A stretch of DNA of 64,000 bases from an uncultured Lachnospiraceae bacterium (GCA_902779305.1 CACZBD010000002.1:62001-126000), one strand, 5' to 3'. Positions 17,528 to 27,102 are shown, counted from the first letter of the stretch. A program made the numbers and translations. The notes: generated from the letters alone by a model not told the origin.

Positions 17528-18469
17528 TCACAGCTTCGCGTTGTCGATATTTTCCCTGAACCAGTCATAAGCAAGGCCGATCCCTTCTTCGAGATCGATC
17601 TGATGCTTCCATCCGAGAGAATGCAGGAGACTGACATCCGTCAGCTTTCTCGGCGTTCCATCGGGCATTTCAGCATTCCAGACGATCTCTCCGGGATAGC
17701 CCACGATCCGTTTTACGGTTTCCGCCAGTTCGCGGATCGAGACTTCTTTGCCGGTACCGATGTTGACATGTGTCAGACCGCTGTAGTTTTCAAGCAGGAA
17801 GACACAGGCATCGGCCATATCATCCACATACAGAAATTCTCTTAACGGGGAACCGGTTCCCCACAGTTCCACATGATCCGCGCCCGAAACCTTTGCTTCA
17901 TGGAATTTGCGGATCATCGCGGGCATGACATGCGAATTGTTCAGGTCGTAGTTGTCATGCGGACCGTAAAGGTTGGTCGGCATGCAGCTGATAAAATCAT
18001 CCCCGTACTGCATCTTAAAGAATTTACACATTTCAAGGCCCGAGATCTTGGCGATCGCGTAGGCCTCGTTTGTTTTTTCCAGAGGACCGGTCAGAAGCGC
18101 GTCTTCCGGGATCGGCTGCGGCGCCATGCGCGGATAGATGCAGGTGCTGCCTAGGAAGAGGAGCTTTTTGACATGTAGATCATGCGCGCATTTGATCACG
18201 TTGCACTGGATCTGCATGTTCACATAGGCAAAATCAGCCGGCGACGTGTTGTTGGCATTGATCCCGCCGACCTTGGCAGCGGCAAGCACCACATATTCGG
18301 GTTTTGCCGTTTCAAAGAACTTGCGGACAGCCGCCTGATCGGTCAGATCCAGTTCGGCATGTGTCCTGCCGATGATGTTTTCATACCCTTTGGATTTTAA
18401 GTTTCTGACAATGGCGGAACCGACCAGTCCGCGGTGGCCCGCCACATAGATTTTTGCATTCTTGTCCAT
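17528..18469 (-). CDS. fcl: GDP-L-fucose synthase
   Basis: A 313-residue short-chain dehydrogenase (WcaG/Fcl) that epimerises and reduces GDP-4-keto-6-deoxy-mannose to GDP-L-fucose. Motifs are [44 protein letters not shown] (catalytic Ser and the diagnostic YP), [15 protein letters not shown] (Tyr-x3-Lys) and [19 protein letters not shown] precedes the ATG on the reverse strand. It lies 55 bases behind gmd on the same strand, so the two steps of the pathway are co-transcribed and separate from the forward glycan operons. Confidence 0.94.
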   Translation of the reverse strand: MDKNAKIYVAGHRGLVGSAIVRNLKSKGYENIIGRTHAELDLTDQAAVRKFFETAKPEYVVLAAAKVGGINANNTSPADFAYVNMQIQCNVIKCAHDLHVKKLLFLGSTCIYPRMAPQPIPEDALLTGPLEKTNEAYAIAKISGLEMCKFFKMQYGDDFISCMPTNLYGPHDNYDLNNSHVMPAMIRKFHEAKVSGADHVELWGTGSPLREFLYVDDMADACVFLLENYSGLTHVNIGTGKEVSIRELAETVKRIVGYPGEIVWNAEMPDGTPRKLTDVSLLHSLGWKHQIDLEEGIGLAYDWFRENIDNAKL

Positions 18470-18524
18470 AGTGATCCTTTTGCGTAAACTTCGTTCGTGT
18501 GATTTTTATAAAAATATGCAAACG

Positions 18525-19592
18525 TCAGTGTGTGCGCAGGTATTCTTCGGTGCCCATGCCCGCGATGGCCTTCATATCCGAATCGACCATCATGGAAACA
18601 AGACTCTTGAAGTCCACTTTGCGCTTCCAGCCGAGTTCTTTTTCCGCTTTCGAGCAGTCGCCCCAGAGGAATTCGACTTCCGCGGGTCTGAAGTATCTCG
18701 GATTCACGTCAACGAGCAGGCGGCCGGTCTTGGCATCATAGCCTTTTTCATCTACGCCCGATCCCTTCCACTCGATGTCAATACCGACTTCATGGAACGC
18801 GCATTCCACGAATTCGCGTACGGTATGGGTCTCATTCGTGGCAAGCACATAATCGCCGGGCTTGTCCTGCTGCAGCATCCGCCACATGCCTTCCACATAG
18901 TCGCCGGCAAATCCCCAGTCACGTTTTGCGTTCAGGTTACCGAGCGAGAGCTTTTCACGCTCATCGGCCATGATTGAAGCCACGGCGCGGGTGATCTTTC
19001 TGGTAACGAAGGTCTCGCCTCTTCTCGGGGATTCATGGTTAAATAAGATCCCGTTGCATGCGAACAGCCCATAGGCTTCGCGGTAGTTGACAGTGATCCA
19101 GTAAGCGTATAACTTGGCGGCGCCGTAAGGACTCTTGGGATAGAACGGCGTCTTCTCGCTCTGCGGCGCGGTCTCCGGCAGTCCGCCGAACAGTTCGGAG
19201 GTGGATGCCTGGTAGAACCTGCAGTTTACGCCGCTCTTCTTGATGGCATCCAGCAGACGGAGCGTGCCGATCCCGGTGGTCTCCGCGGTATATTCGGGAA
19301 CCTCGAAGGAAACCGCCACATGGGACTGCGCGGCCAGATTATAGATTTCCGTAGGCTGAACCTGCTCGATCAGACGGTTTAGGTTGCTGGAATCGGTCAG
19401 ATCGCCGTGGTGTAAGAACATCGTCTTGTCGCGGATATCCCGGTTGTAATAGAGATGGTCGATACGGTCGGTGCTGATCGTACTGTGTCTGCGGATGATC
19501 CCGTGAACCTCATATCCCTTTTCAAGCAGAAGGTCTGCAAGGTAAGAACCATCCTGTCCGGTAATGCCCGTGATCAGTGCAACATTTTTCAT
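18525..19592 (-). CDS. gmd: GDP-mannose 4,6-dehydratase
   Basis: A 355-residue enzyme forming GDP-4-keto-6-deoxy-D-mannose from GDP-mannose. The NADP loop [20 protein letters not shown] is at the N-terminus. [15 protein letters not shown], the catalytic STSELFG (Thr-Ser-Glu), [15 protein letters not shown] (Tyr-x3-Lys) and [17 protein letters not shown] follow, all Gmd signatures. AAAGGAG is well placed before the ATG. First gene of the gmd-fcl operon. Mannose activation genes (manB, manC) are not in the window. Confidence 0.96.
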   Translation of the reverse strand: MKNVALITGITGQDGSYLADLLLEKGYEVHGIIRRHSTISTDRIDHLYYNRDIRDKTMFLHHGDLTDSSNLNRLIEQVQPTEIYNLAAQSHVAVSFEVPEYTAETTGIGTLRLLDAIKKSGVNCRFYQASTSELFGGLPETAPQSEKTPFYPKSPYGAAKLYAYWITVNYREAYGLFACNGILFNHESPRRGETFVTRKITRAVASIMADEREKLSLGNLNAKRDWGFAGDYVEGMWRMLQQDKPGDYVLATNETHTVREFVECAFHEVGIDIEWKGSGVDEKGYDAKTGRLLVDVNPRYFRPAEVEFLWGDCSKAEKELGWKRKVDFKSLVSMMVDSDMKAIAGMGTEEYLRTH

Positions 19593-19636
19593 GTTGTTTC
19601 TCCTTTGCCTGTGATTTTTGGCTGTATTTTCTTTCT

Positions 19637-19665
19637 ATCATATCACATCCTGCAAAAACAGGAAA
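19637..19665 (-). promoter_or_regulatory. Probable promoter for gmd-fcl (reverse strand)
   Basis: Read on the reverse strand: TTTCCT (19660-19665), a 17-base spacer, then TATGAT (19637-19642) preceded by TGA, an extended -10. Transcription would begin about 38 bases before the gmd start codon. The -35 match is poor, so the call rests on the extended -10. Confidence 0.5.
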
Positions 19666-19690
19666 ATGATTTATTATAGCGGCCCATCTA

Positions 19691-19699
19691 TGCTATAAT
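19691..19699 (+). promoter_or_regulatory. Extended -10 promoter at the head of the forward glycan run
   Basis: TGC directly followed by consensus TATAAT (19694-19699), with no good -35 box. The predicted start of transcription is about 13 bases before the ATG at 19719, so the GGAG at 19707-19710 would lie at the extreme 5' end of the mRNA. Confidence 0.6.
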
Positions 19700-19718
19700 G
19701 TTTAGCGGAGTATAAATC

Positions 19719-20429
19719 ATGAAAGAACTGATCACCCATTTTTGGTCCATATATAAAACGGTATTTGAAAACGGAAGACTGATCCCGCTGTTTCTTGGCG
19801 CCATGATCGTGATCGTCCTTGGCAGAAAGAAAGCGGAGCCCGGGGTTCCTCCGTTGTTATTCCTTCTCTCCCCGTTAACGGCAATCTCATTTGCCTTTAC
19901 GGGTCTTTCCTTTTGCTCCGGTCCGAAAGAAACCACAAAAAGATCGCAAACGGGACTGCGCATCGCGGTGCCTGTCTTTCTGGTGCTTGCGATCCTGCTT
20001 AGCGGCAGATCCGTCTGGTCGGATGACCTTGCCGACTTTTCCGGGACGGTTTCTGAGCAGGAAGCGGAATTGGATGCGGTCTGTGATGATCTTTTGTCGC
20101 TGGAAGAGGCGCCGAAGATCGTTGCTTCGCCGAAGATCATGGCGTCCCTGCTTGCAAGGTCTTCTTCTTTTGTGCCGCTGTATACGCTGCCGTCTCCTGC
20201 AGGTGTTGAAGAACTTCCCGAAAACGAGCGGCAGATCTATGAGGTGTTTTTAACGCAGCATCCGGATCTGGAAAAGATCTATCGGATCTGCCATAAGGAA
20301 AAGCGGTTTTATGCCATTGTCGACAGGGAACAGACCTGGCCGGAACACGGCTTTGAAAACGGATTCGATCTGATGGACAGTGTGGCGGGCTATGATATTT
20401 ATGCTTATACGGGAGCTGCCTATGAATAG
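19719..20429 (+). CDS. Membrane protein with C-terminal soluble domain, unknown
   Basis: Not recognised. A 236-residue protein with about three hydrophobic segments in the first 100 residues and a hydrophilic C-terminal domain of about 130. The tail pattern (FYAIVDREQTWPEHGFE, then a DSVAGYDIYAYTG ending) resembles the soluble tails of GT-C-like membrane proteins elsewhere in the window, for example the end of the 22443 gene. It may therefore be a detached extracytoplasmic partner of such a protein. It overlaps the next gene by eight bases and is the first gene of the forward run. Confidence 0.65.
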   Translation: MKELITHFWSIYKTVFENGRLIPLFLGAMIVIVLGRKKAEPGVPPLLFLLSPLTAISFAFTGLSFCSGPKETTKRSQTGLRIAVPVFLVLAILLSGRSVWSDDLADFSGTVSEQEAELDAVCDDLLSLEEAPKIVASPKIMASLLARSSSFVPLYTLPSPAGVEELPENERQIYEVFLTQHPDLEKIYRICHKEKRFYAIVDREQTWPEHGFENGFDLMDSVAGYDIYAYTGAAYE

Positions 20430-21366
20430 ATATCTGAAAAAGGGCATATGGATCCTGTGCGCCATCCTCATCATTCTGCAGACGGTCTTTGCAGCCTTTT
20501 ATATGGTGCCACAGCAGGAGGGACTCCGGTATCTTGCGGATGCCGTAAAAGTCAGCGAGACGGGAAAAATCCTCCTGTCTTCCCCCGTGCTGAGCCTCTG
20601 GGGGCTTTTAAGCAGGCTGCTGCACATCAGGGCTTACACCTTTTTGCTGCATGTCCTGCCGTTCATCATCATCCCGCTGTGCTATGCGGCCTATATTTTT
20701 CTGGTCCTGTCCCTTCCGGTCGCATCGGAACACAAGCCGGCGGTCCTGTTTTTCATCTGCCTGCTGCAGCTTTTCGGGTACCAATCCGAAACACTTGTCC
20801 CGGTAACGCTGCTGCTCGGCTGGTATACCGGCTATGCATTATCGGCGCATTTATTCCTGCCGCTTTTGTTGGTTTTTCTGATCCGTTATCTGAAAAAACA
20901 CCCCGTCAGGGAAACTGCCGGGGCTGACATCCCTTACGAGGAGGATGAAGACATGAAGCACAAATATCTGAACAGCAGAAATTTAGGGATCGCGCTGCTA
21001 GTGGTCCTGCTCCTGTTTACTGCCGTGACGTTCATTCTGAACCGGAAGATCAACAACCTGCATCTTGCCACACAGAACCTGCAGAAATCCATCGAAGGAA
21101 AAGGGGAAATGGTGGAATTCCGCGGCGCGCTCGGCGATGAAGGAAAGGGCTACATCCTTGTCGGGGGTGACGGGGGGATCAGCGTTCTGTTCGGCGGAGA
21201 TGAGGCAGACGGTCCGGCACTTTATGAGGAGATCGCAAAATACGGACAGAATGTCGATAACTGGTATTTAAAAGAGGGTGAACAGGGGGCATATGAGTAC
21301 TGCAGACAGCAGGGTGTTTCCGTTTCGCACGTGTATGTCATGCAGGGGATGGAAGAGGTCCAATGA
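20422..21366 (+). CDS. Two-part membrane protein with an internal ribosome-site-like start
   Basis: Not recognised. The ATG at 20422 (MNRYLKKGIWILC) overlaps the upstream stop by eight bases and gives 314 residues. The first 160 are strongly hydrophobic (about five segments). After an acidic linker ending YEEDED comes Met178 and what looks like a second protein start: a short basic N-terminus, one membrane helix (NLGIALLVVLLLFTAVTFIL), a short helical stretch and a roughly 80-residue soluble domain with KGYILVGGDGGISVLFGGDE. GAGGAGG at 20938-20944 lies eight bases before that in-frame ATG at 20953. The gene may thus be a fusion, or may yield a nested 137-residue product. Confidence 0.65.
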   Translation: MNRYLKKGIWILCAILIILQTVFAAFYMVPQQEGLRYLADAVKVSETGKILLSSPVLSLWGLLSRLLHIRAYTFLLHVLPFIIIPLCYAAYIFLVLSLPVASEHKPAVLFFICLLQLFGYQSETLVPVTLLLGWYTGYALSAHLFLPLLLVFLIRYLKKHPVRETAGADIPYEEDEDMKHKYLNSRNLGIALLVVLLLFTAVTFILNRKINNLHLATQNLQKSIEGKGEMVEFRGALGDEGKGYILVGGDGGISVLFGGDEADGPALYEEIAKYGQNVDNWYLKEGEQGAYEYCRQQGVSVSHVYVMQGMEEVQ

Positions 21367-22433
21367 TGCAGATTCCCGTGATCGTTCTGGGTGTGATCGT
21401 AAATTTCATCATTTACCTTTCGTTCGGGTCGTTTCTGACAAGGAAAAAGGGAGAGCAGCTGCAGCCGCTGTTTGCCGTGATCATCGGCTTTTTTGCGTAC
21501 TACAGCCTGTTTTTCTTTGTCTGTATCCCGTTCATGAAACTGTACAGGCCGCTTTCTTATCTGACAAGGGTCTGGGTGCCGGTCGTGGCGCTCATCGTCA
21601 TCCTTGCGGCCGTATTTCATGCTAAATCCTGGTTTGATGCCGCAAAACGCATCTTCGGAAAAGTCAGGGAACATCCCGTTCTCTTCCTGCTGCTTGTCGT
21701 GATCGTATCTCTGCAGATCTTTATCGTGACCACCTCCTATAATTTCACGCTGGACGCTTCTTACTATGTTGCCGGCGTGGCCACAAACGTGGAGACGAAC
21801 ATGATCAATGTCTACGATCCGTTCACGGGTGCCTGGCAGGACCATTTTGAGATGCGCTATTTCTTTGCGACCTATCCGGTCTCGGATGCGGTGGTCTGCC
21901 AGCTGACGGGGATCCCGGCCCTGATCCAGACCAAATCCATCATGGCGGCCACGGTGATCATTCAGACCAATCTGGTCTATTTTCTGATCGCAAAGCTTTT
22001 GTTTGAGGGAAAAGGCAGGGAACAGGTACTGATGCTCGGCTTCATGTTCCTGATGAACCTGATGTTTATAACGATCTATACGCCGTCATTGTTCCTGTTC
22101 ACGAGAACCTATGAAGGAAAGGCGATCGTCGGCAATCTTTCCGTGATGACGGTATTCTATCTGTTTCTGCTTGCGGTAAAAGAGAAAAAGAGCAGGCTCT
22201 ACTGGCTGCTGCTCTTTCTGGTGTGCTTCGGGTCCACCACGGTTTCTTCAACGGCCAACATGCTGATCCCGGCCGAAGTTTCTGTGCTCTATCTGCCGCA
22301 CATTGTGATGACCAAACGATATCGGGACCTGATCCCGTATGCGGTCTGCATCCTGCCGGGGATCCTGCTGGCACTCGCATTTGTCGCATACGTGAAAGGA
22401 TATTTTGTGTTCTACACCTATCCGGTCTGGTAG
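21363..22433 (+). CDS. Polytopic membrane protein (DUF6077-like), N-terminal part of a pair
   Basis: A 356-residue protein with about ten hydrophobic segments and almost no soluble domain. The central loop has TSYNFTLDASYYVAGVATNV and a further stretch around NMINVYDPFTGAWQDHFEMR, the kind of acidic first-loop region seen in GT-C-like glycan membrane proteins. My recollection is that this matches the DUF6077 group; the assignment is tentative. The start overlaps the upstream stop (ATGA). The protein ends abruptly after FYTYPVW, and the next gene supplies further helices and a soluble tail, so the two may be halves of one protein. Confidence 0.65.
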   Translation: MMQIPVIVLGVIVNFIIYLSFGSFLTRKKGEQLQPLFAVIIGFFAYYSLFFFVCIPFMKLYRPLSYLTRVWVPVVALIVILAAVFHAKSWFDAAKRIFGKVREHPVLFLLLVVIVSLQIFIVTTSYNFTLDASYYVAGVATNVETNMINVYDPFTGAWQDHFEMRYFFATYPVSDAVVCQLTGIPALIQTKSIMAATVIIQTNLVYFLIAKLLFEGKGREQVLMLGFMFLMNLMFITIYTPSLFLFTRTYEGKAIVGNLSVMTVFYLFLLAVKEKKSRLYWLLLFLVCFGSTTVSSTANMLIPAEVSVLYLPHIVMTKRYRDLIPYAVCILPGILLALAFVAYVKGYFVFYTYPVW

Positions 22434-22442
22434 GAGGAAGTT

Positions 22443-23309
22443 ATGACCGCTTTGAACGTAACAGAACAGGGACTGCATTATCTCATGCTCTGCCTGGAAC
22501 TTTACATGGGAAGTACGGCCTTTCTGCTGCTGTATCTCTTTGCCCTGGCTTTTTTGTGCGTCAAAGGCAGCAGGAAGGAGCGGCGGATCTTTCTGCCCGT
22601 TTCGATCTTTTTGCTCCTTATGGTCTATAATCCCGTTGCTCCCGTGCTCCTGATGCGGTTCTTTGATGTCAACAGTGAGTATTACCGGTTTTTCTGGATC
22701 ACGCCGGTCGTGATCTTAGTGCCGTATGCCGCGGTCAGGGTCTTCGGACTGCCAAAGGAAGCCGGCAAAAAAGCGGTCGTTCTTGCAATGCTCGTGCTGC
22801 TTTTCATCCTGTCCGGGAATTTTTTGTATGAGGGCGGCTACAAAAGGGCGGAAAACGTTTACAAGATGCCGCCGGAACTGATGGAGGTCTCGGCGCTCAT
22901 CCATGCGGATGCCGATGAGGAATATCCGAAAGCATTCCTCGAATACGAGTACAACATGCAGATGCGCCAGTATGATCCGAAGATCCTGCTGACCATCGAC
23001 AGGGAAGAATATCTCTATGCGACATCCATGAATTACACGGAAGAGATGATCCATGACAGCGAGCACCCGCAGTACAGGATCTTAGCGGCGCTGATCAAAT
23101 ATCAGGGCGTCGAAACGGATGAATTTTTATCCGCGCTCGAACAGACCCATACGGAATATGTGGTCTTGAGTAAAGCCAATCCGATGATCGCTTTCCTGAA
23201 AGAGGCGGGACTTCATGAGGTCGCGCAGACGGCGGAGAGATCGATCTATAAATATGACCTGAAAGAACCCTATGTCTTCGAACTGGTGGATTATACGCCG
23301 GTCTATTGA
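22443..23309 (+). CDS. Membrane protein with extracytoplasmic tail, partner of the 21363 product
   Basis: Not recognised by itself. A 288-residue protein with about four hydrophobic segments (residues 15-40, 52-75, 82-100 and 115-130). A soluble domain of about 155 residues follows, containing RYDPKI-like beta/helix units and ending in HTEYVVLSKANPMIAFLKEAG and RSIYKYDL. AGGAGG five bases before the ATG shows it is translated independently. Single-polypeptide relatives of this layout (many helices then such a tail) occur at 57316, so this gene plus 21363 looks like a split version. Confidence 0.65.
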   Translation: MTALNVTEQGLHYLMLCLELYMGSTAFLLLYLFALAFLCVKGSRKERRIFLPVSIFLLLMVYNPVAPVLLMRFFDVNSEYYRFFWITPVVILVPYAAVRVFGLPKEAGKKAVVLAMLVLLFILSGNFLYEGGYKRAENVYKMPPELMEVSALIHADADEEYPKAFLEYEYNMQMRQYDPKILLTIDREEYLYATSMNYTEEMIHDSEHPQYRILAALIKYQGVETDEFLSALEQTHTEYVVLSKANPMIAFLKEAGLHEVAQTAERSIYKYDLKEPYVFELVDYTPVY

Positions 23310-23315
23310 GGTAGC

Positions 23316-24176
23316 ATGAAGCTGACAGTTTTTACCCCGACCTACAACAGAAGAGAACTGTTAAAAAGAGTGTATGAGAGCCTGGCAGGGCAGACCTGCA
23401 CGGATTTTGAATGGCTGATCGTCGATGACGGATCCATGGATGACACGAAGCAGGAAGTGGAAGCCTGGCAGCAGGAAGGCAGGATCAGGATCCGCTACGA
23501 ATGGCGTGAAAACGGCGGGAAGATGCGCGCACATAACCGCGGGGTCGAACTCTGCGAAACGGACCTGTTCTTCTGCCTCGATTCCGATGACTATCTGCCG
23601 AAGACCGCGGTGGAGGAGATCTTATCCTGCGAAGAGAAGCTTGCGGATGAAAAAGTCGCGGGGATCGTGGCTTTGAAGGGAAAGGATGAAAAGGAACCGC
23701 TTTACGGCGTTGATTTCCCGACAGACGGATTTTCCACGCTCTACGGGCTCTATCTGAAGGGATTCAAAGGGGAAACGGCGCTGGTTTATAAGACCGCAGT
23801 GCTTAAGAGTTACCCTTTTCCCGAGATCGAAGGCGAAAAATACGTGCCTGAAGACTATATTTATGATAAAATAGACGCGAACTATGTCCTGTATATTTTC
23901 CCGAAGATCCTGACGGTCTGCGAACTGGTTTCCGAGGGCTATACGGAATCTTTGAAGGCGATCAAGGAAAACAATCCGAAAGCGTGGCTTCTGTACTATG
24001 AGCAGCGGGCAAAGATCACGCCTGTCTCGCTTCTGAAGTGGAAATATCTGGGCTATTATATCTGCTATGCGAAGAGGTGTCAGAAACCGGCCTTGAAAAG
24101 CCGGATGATATCTCCGCTTTTTGTGCTTACGGGATACCCGTTTGCATGGATCCTGAAATGGACGGGAAGGGCTTGA
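23316..24176 (+). CDS. Glycosyltransferase family 2
   Basis: A 286-residue GT-A fold enzyme. It opens with KLTVFTPTYNRRELLKRVYE, has the nucleotide-binding WLIVDDGSMDDTK, the loop HNRGVELCE, and the metal-binding FCLDSDDYLPKTA (DxD type). Probably transfers one sugar from a nucleotide donor to a lipid-linked acceptor at the cytoplasmic face. Donor and linkage cannot be read from sequence. GAGGT precedes the ATG. It directly precedes an initiating sugar-phosphate transferase gene, so it may add the second sugar of that unit. Confidence 0.9.
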   Translation: MKLTVFTPTYNRRELLKRVYESLAGQTCTDFEWLIVDDGSMDDTKQEVEAWQQEGRIRIRYEWRENGGKMRAHNRGVELCETDLFFCLDSDDYLPKTAVEEILSCEEKLADEKVAGIVALKGKDEKEPLYGVDFPTDGFSTLYGLYLKGFKGETALVYKTAVLKSYPFPEIEGEKYVPEDYIYDKIDANYVLYIFPKILTVCELVSEGYTESLKAIKENNPKAWLLYYEQRAKITPVSLLKWKYLGYYICYAKRCQKPALKSRMISPLFVLTGYPFAWILKWTGRA

Positions 24177-24178
24177 AC

Positions 24179-25552
24179 TTGGAACGCGAGCAAAGCAAAA
24201 AACGTCTGTACGGGTTTCTGATGGCGTTTCTGATCATTGCCGTCGAAACGGCCATCATGACTTATGTATGGGTGAACTTTTATAATACGGAACTGCCGAA
24301 AGCCTATTACTTCTGGGGTCATGTATTTATCACCGCGGTATACATGGCACTGCTTTTTATTGCATCCGGTATGTACGGCGGCTTAAAGATCGGCTCCTAC
24401 CGGATGATCGAGCTGATGTTCTCGCAGTCGATCGCAACGATCGTGACCAATATCGTGTTTTATGCGATCATCTGTCTTCTGGCCTATCATTTTCCGACGC
24501 CGCTCCCCCTGATCTTAGGAACTCTGCTGCAGGGCTTTCTGATCGGCGTCTGGATCCTTGTTGCAACTTACATTTTCAGGAAGCTGTTTCCGCCGCTTGA
24601 CGTGCTTTTGATCTATGACGGGCAGAACAAGGATCTGTTTGTGGAAAAAGTCAGGACCAGGAGACATCAGTTTTCCATCAACGAATCGATCCGCGCGACG
24701 GAACCGGTCGAAGAGGTCTTTCAAGCCGTTGACAGACATCATGCGGTCATGATCTGGGATGTTGCGACGGAAGAGAGAAACAGCATTTTCAAATACTGCT
24801 ATGAGCGCTGTGTGGAGATCTATGTGATGCCAAAGATCATGGACATCATCCTCAGGGGATCCTATCCGCTGCACTTTTTCGATACGCCCTTGCTGCTGAC
24901 GAAGAGCGCGCCGATCGAGATCGAGCAGGTTATGATCAAGCGTCTGTTTGACATTGTCTTTTCCCTGATCCTGATCATCTTAACATCCCCGTTCATGTTG
25001 CTGACGGCGATCGCTGTCAAGTGTTATGACGGCGGAAGCGTGTTCTACAAGCAGATCAGATGCACAAAGGATGAAAAGGAATTTAAGATCTTAAAGTTCC
25101 GCAGCATGATCGAGGGCGCGGAAAAAGACGGTAGGGCAAGACTTGCCATGCAGCATGACGACAGGATCACGCCGGTCGGCAGAGTGATCCGGAAGATCCG
25201 TTTAGACGAACTGCCGCAGCTGTTCAATGTCCTGTCCGGATCGATGTCCTTTGTGGGGCCGAGGCCCGAGAGACCCGAGATCATCGAAAAATATGCCGAA
25301 AGCATGCCGGAATTCCGTTACCGCACCAAGGTCAAGGCGGGACTTACGGGCTATGCGCAGATCTACGGAAAATACAATACGAGACCTTATGACAAACTGA
25401 AACTGGATCTTTACTATATCGAAAATTTCTCTGTCTGGCTGGACCTGCGTCTGATCATTCAGACGTTAAAGATCGTGTTCACGCCGGAGAGTACGGAGGG
25501 GGTTGCGGTCGGGAATATCACGCCGATCGAGAAGGAAGAGAAGAATGACTAA
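24179..25552 (+). CDS. Polyprenyl-phosphate sugar-1-phosphate transferase, WbaP-like (first copy)
   Basis: About 457 residues: four N-terminal membrane helices (to about residue 130), a cytoplasmic middle domain, then the PF02397 phosphoglycosyl transferase domain. That domain has a re-entrant helix (LFDIVFSLILIILTSP), KILKFRSM, the catalytic LDELPQLFNVL (Asp-Glu pair), MSFVGPRPERPE and KAGLTGYAQI. Family role: transfers hexose-1-phosphate from a UDP-sugar to undecaprenyl phosphate, starting a glycan repeat. The start is uncertain: TTG 24179 has AAGGG seven bases upstream, while ATG 24158 lies inside the previous gene. A paralogue is at 52840. Confidence 0.9.
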   Translation: MEREQSKKRLYGFLMAFLIIAVETAIMTYVWVNFYNTELPKAYYFWGHVFITAVYMALLFIASGMYGGLKIGSYRMIELMFSQSIATIVTNIVFYAIICLLAYHFPTPLPLILGTLLQGFLIGVWILVATYIFRKLFPPLDVLLIYDGQNKDLFVEKVRTRRHQFSINESIRATEPVEEVFQAVDRHHAVMIWDVATEERNSIFKYCYERCVEIYVMPKIMDIILRGSYPLHFFDTPLLLTKSAPIEIEQVMIKRLFDIVFSLILIILTSPFMLLTAIAVKCYDGGSVFYKQIRCTKDEKEFKILKFRSMIEGAEKDGRARLAMQHDDRITPVGRVIRKIRLDELPQLFNVLSGSMSFVGPRPERPEIIEKYAESMPEFRYRTKVKAGLTGYAQIYGKYNTRPYDKLKLDLYYIENFSVWLDLRLIIQTLKIVFTPESTEGVAVGNITPIEKEEKND

Positions 25553-26312
25553 CGAACTGGTCAGCATTGTGATCCCGGTTTACAATGCGGCAAAATTCAT
25601 ACAGGATACCGTCATGTCCGTCAAAAGCCAGACCTATCCGGAGTGGGAACTGATCTTAGTCGACGACGGCTCGACGGATGACGGCATGACGATCATGAAG
25701 GATCTTGCGGAGGATTTGAACCGGGAGAAAGAGAGAGTCCGGATCATCGAACTTGGCGGGAACCAGAAGGCCGCAAGGGCGAGAAACCGCGGTATCGAGG
25801 AGGCAAAGGGCAGATATTTGGCCTTCCTTGATGCAGATGATCTGTGGGATCCCGAAAAACTTGCAAAACAGGTAGCGCTGATGCAGGAAAAGGACTGCGC
25901 CTTTAGCTTTACCGGTTATGAATTTGCCGATGAAGACGGGATCGGCGTGCAGAAGATCGTGCATGTGCCGGAAAAGATCAATTACAAGCGTGCGGTCAGG
26001 AACACAACGATCTTTACCAGCACGGTCATGTTCGACCTTGAAAAACTGTCAAAAGAGGACGTCAGCATGCCGCTCGTGGAAAGCGAGGACACGGCGACCT
26101 GGTGGAAGGTCTTAAAGATCGTGCCCTACGCATATGGTCTGGATGAGGATCTGACGCTGTACAGAAGAGGCGGCTCAACGCTTTCGAGCAACAAGTTTAA
26201 AGCCGTGAAGCGCACCTGGAATCTGTATCGCAATGTCGAACATTTCGGGATCTTCAAAAGCACTTTCTGCTTTCTGTCCTACCTGATCCATGCGACCATA
26301 CGGAGAATGTGA
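25545..26312 (+). CDS. Glycosyltransferase family 2
   Basis: A 255-residue GT-A enzyme with LVSIVIPVYNAAKFIQD, ELILVDDGSTDDGMTI, ARNRGIEEAKGRYLAFLDADD (DAD metal site) and LWDPEKLAKQ, the common bacterial capsule/LPS subtype. The ATG at 25545 overlaps the upstream stop by eight bases with AAGGAAGAG before it. The C-terminal region is basic and may contact the membrane. Donor unknown. Confidence 0.9.
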   Translation: MTNELVSIVIPVYNAAKFIQDTVMSVKSQTYPEWELILVDDGSTDDGMTIMKDLAEDLNREKERVRIIELGGNQKAARARNRGIEEAKGRYLAFLDADDLWDPEKLAKQVALMQEKDCAFSFTGYEFADEDGIGVQKIVHVPEKINYKRAVRNTTIFTSTVMFDLEKLSKEDVSMPLVESEDTATWWKVLKIVPYAYGLDEDLTLYRRGGSTLSSNKFKAVKRTWNLYRNVEHFGIFKSTFCFLSYLIHATIRRM

Positions 26313-26313
26313 G

Positions 26314-27102
26314 ATGACATTACAGGTTCTTCTGTCTGCGATGCATTTAAAAGACGAATCCTATTTAGACACCCTGCATGTGACGAGTGATGCCGTTGTG
26401 ATCAACCAGTGCGACAGGACAGCGCGGAAAGAAGTCAGGCGGGATGTCAATGGGCATGCGCAGCAGGTTTTGTATATCGAATCCACGCAAAGAGGCTTGA
26501 GCCGCAGCAGGAACATGGCGATCCGCAATGCAAGGGCCGACATCTGCATCCTCTGCGACAATGACGTGGAATACGTGGACGGCTATGAAGAGATGATCCT
26601 TTCCGCATTTGAGGAGAATTCGGAAGCGGATCTGATCGTGTTCTATATCAGGCGGAAAGAAAAACCGGTCCCGAACTATCCGGCGAAGCGGTGGATGAAT
26701 TACTTAAGCGTCATGAAGATCTTTTCTCCGGAGATCGCATTCAGGAGAAAAAGCATCGAGGGTATTTCCTTTCAGGAATCCTTCGGCGCGGGAAGCGGCA
26801 AATATCTGATGGGGGAGGAAAACATCTTCCTCTATGACTGTCTTCGGGCGAAAAAAAAGATCCTCTACATGCCGCTTATGATCGCGGAACTCAGAGAAGA
26901 GGAATCCACCTGGTTTCAGGGATACAACAGGCGGTTTTTTATTTCCAGGGGCGCCGGCTATGCAGCGATGAGCAAGGTGTTTTCTTATGCTTTGATCTGG
27001 CAGTTTGCGATCAGAAAACGCAGCCTGTATCAATCGGAGACAGGCTTTTGGAAGGCGCTGAAATATATGTTTGAAGGCCGTAGGGAATATCTGGGGAAAT
27101 GA
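26314..27102 (+). CDS. Glycosyltransferase family 2-like protein
   Basis: A 262-residue protein with a less canonical GT-A pattern: an N-terminal LQVLLSAMHLKDESYLDTLH, SRSRNMAIRNARADICILCD and a DNDVEYVDGYEEM metal site. The later ESFGAGSGKYLMGEENIFLYDC with GEE is typical of a GT2 subgroup. The first DDGS element is replaced by ADVV-type residues (SDAVVINQCD), so nucleotide contacts differ from the neighbours. The ATG at 26314 is one base after the upstream stop. Likely a sugar transferase of the same repeat unit. Confidence 0.78.
   Translation: MTLQVLLSAMHLKDESYLDTLHVTSDAVVINQCDRTARKEVRRDVNGHAQQVLYIESTQRGLSRSRNMAIRNARADICILCDNDVEYVDGYEEMILSAFEENSEADLIVFYIRRKEKPVPNYPAKRWMNYLSVMKIFSPEIAFRRKSIEGISFQESFGAGSGKYLMGEENIFLYDCLRAKKKILYMPLMIAELREEESTWFQGYNRRFFISRGAGYAAMSKVFSYALIWQFAIRKRSLYQSETGFWKALKYMFEGRREYLGK

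Noticed and set aside
24038..24178. N-terminal extension of the first WbaP-like protein reaching back to 24038
   Set aside because: That stretch lies inside the preceding glycosyltransferase gene in another frame and adds no recognisable sequence; starts near 24158-24179 fit the family.
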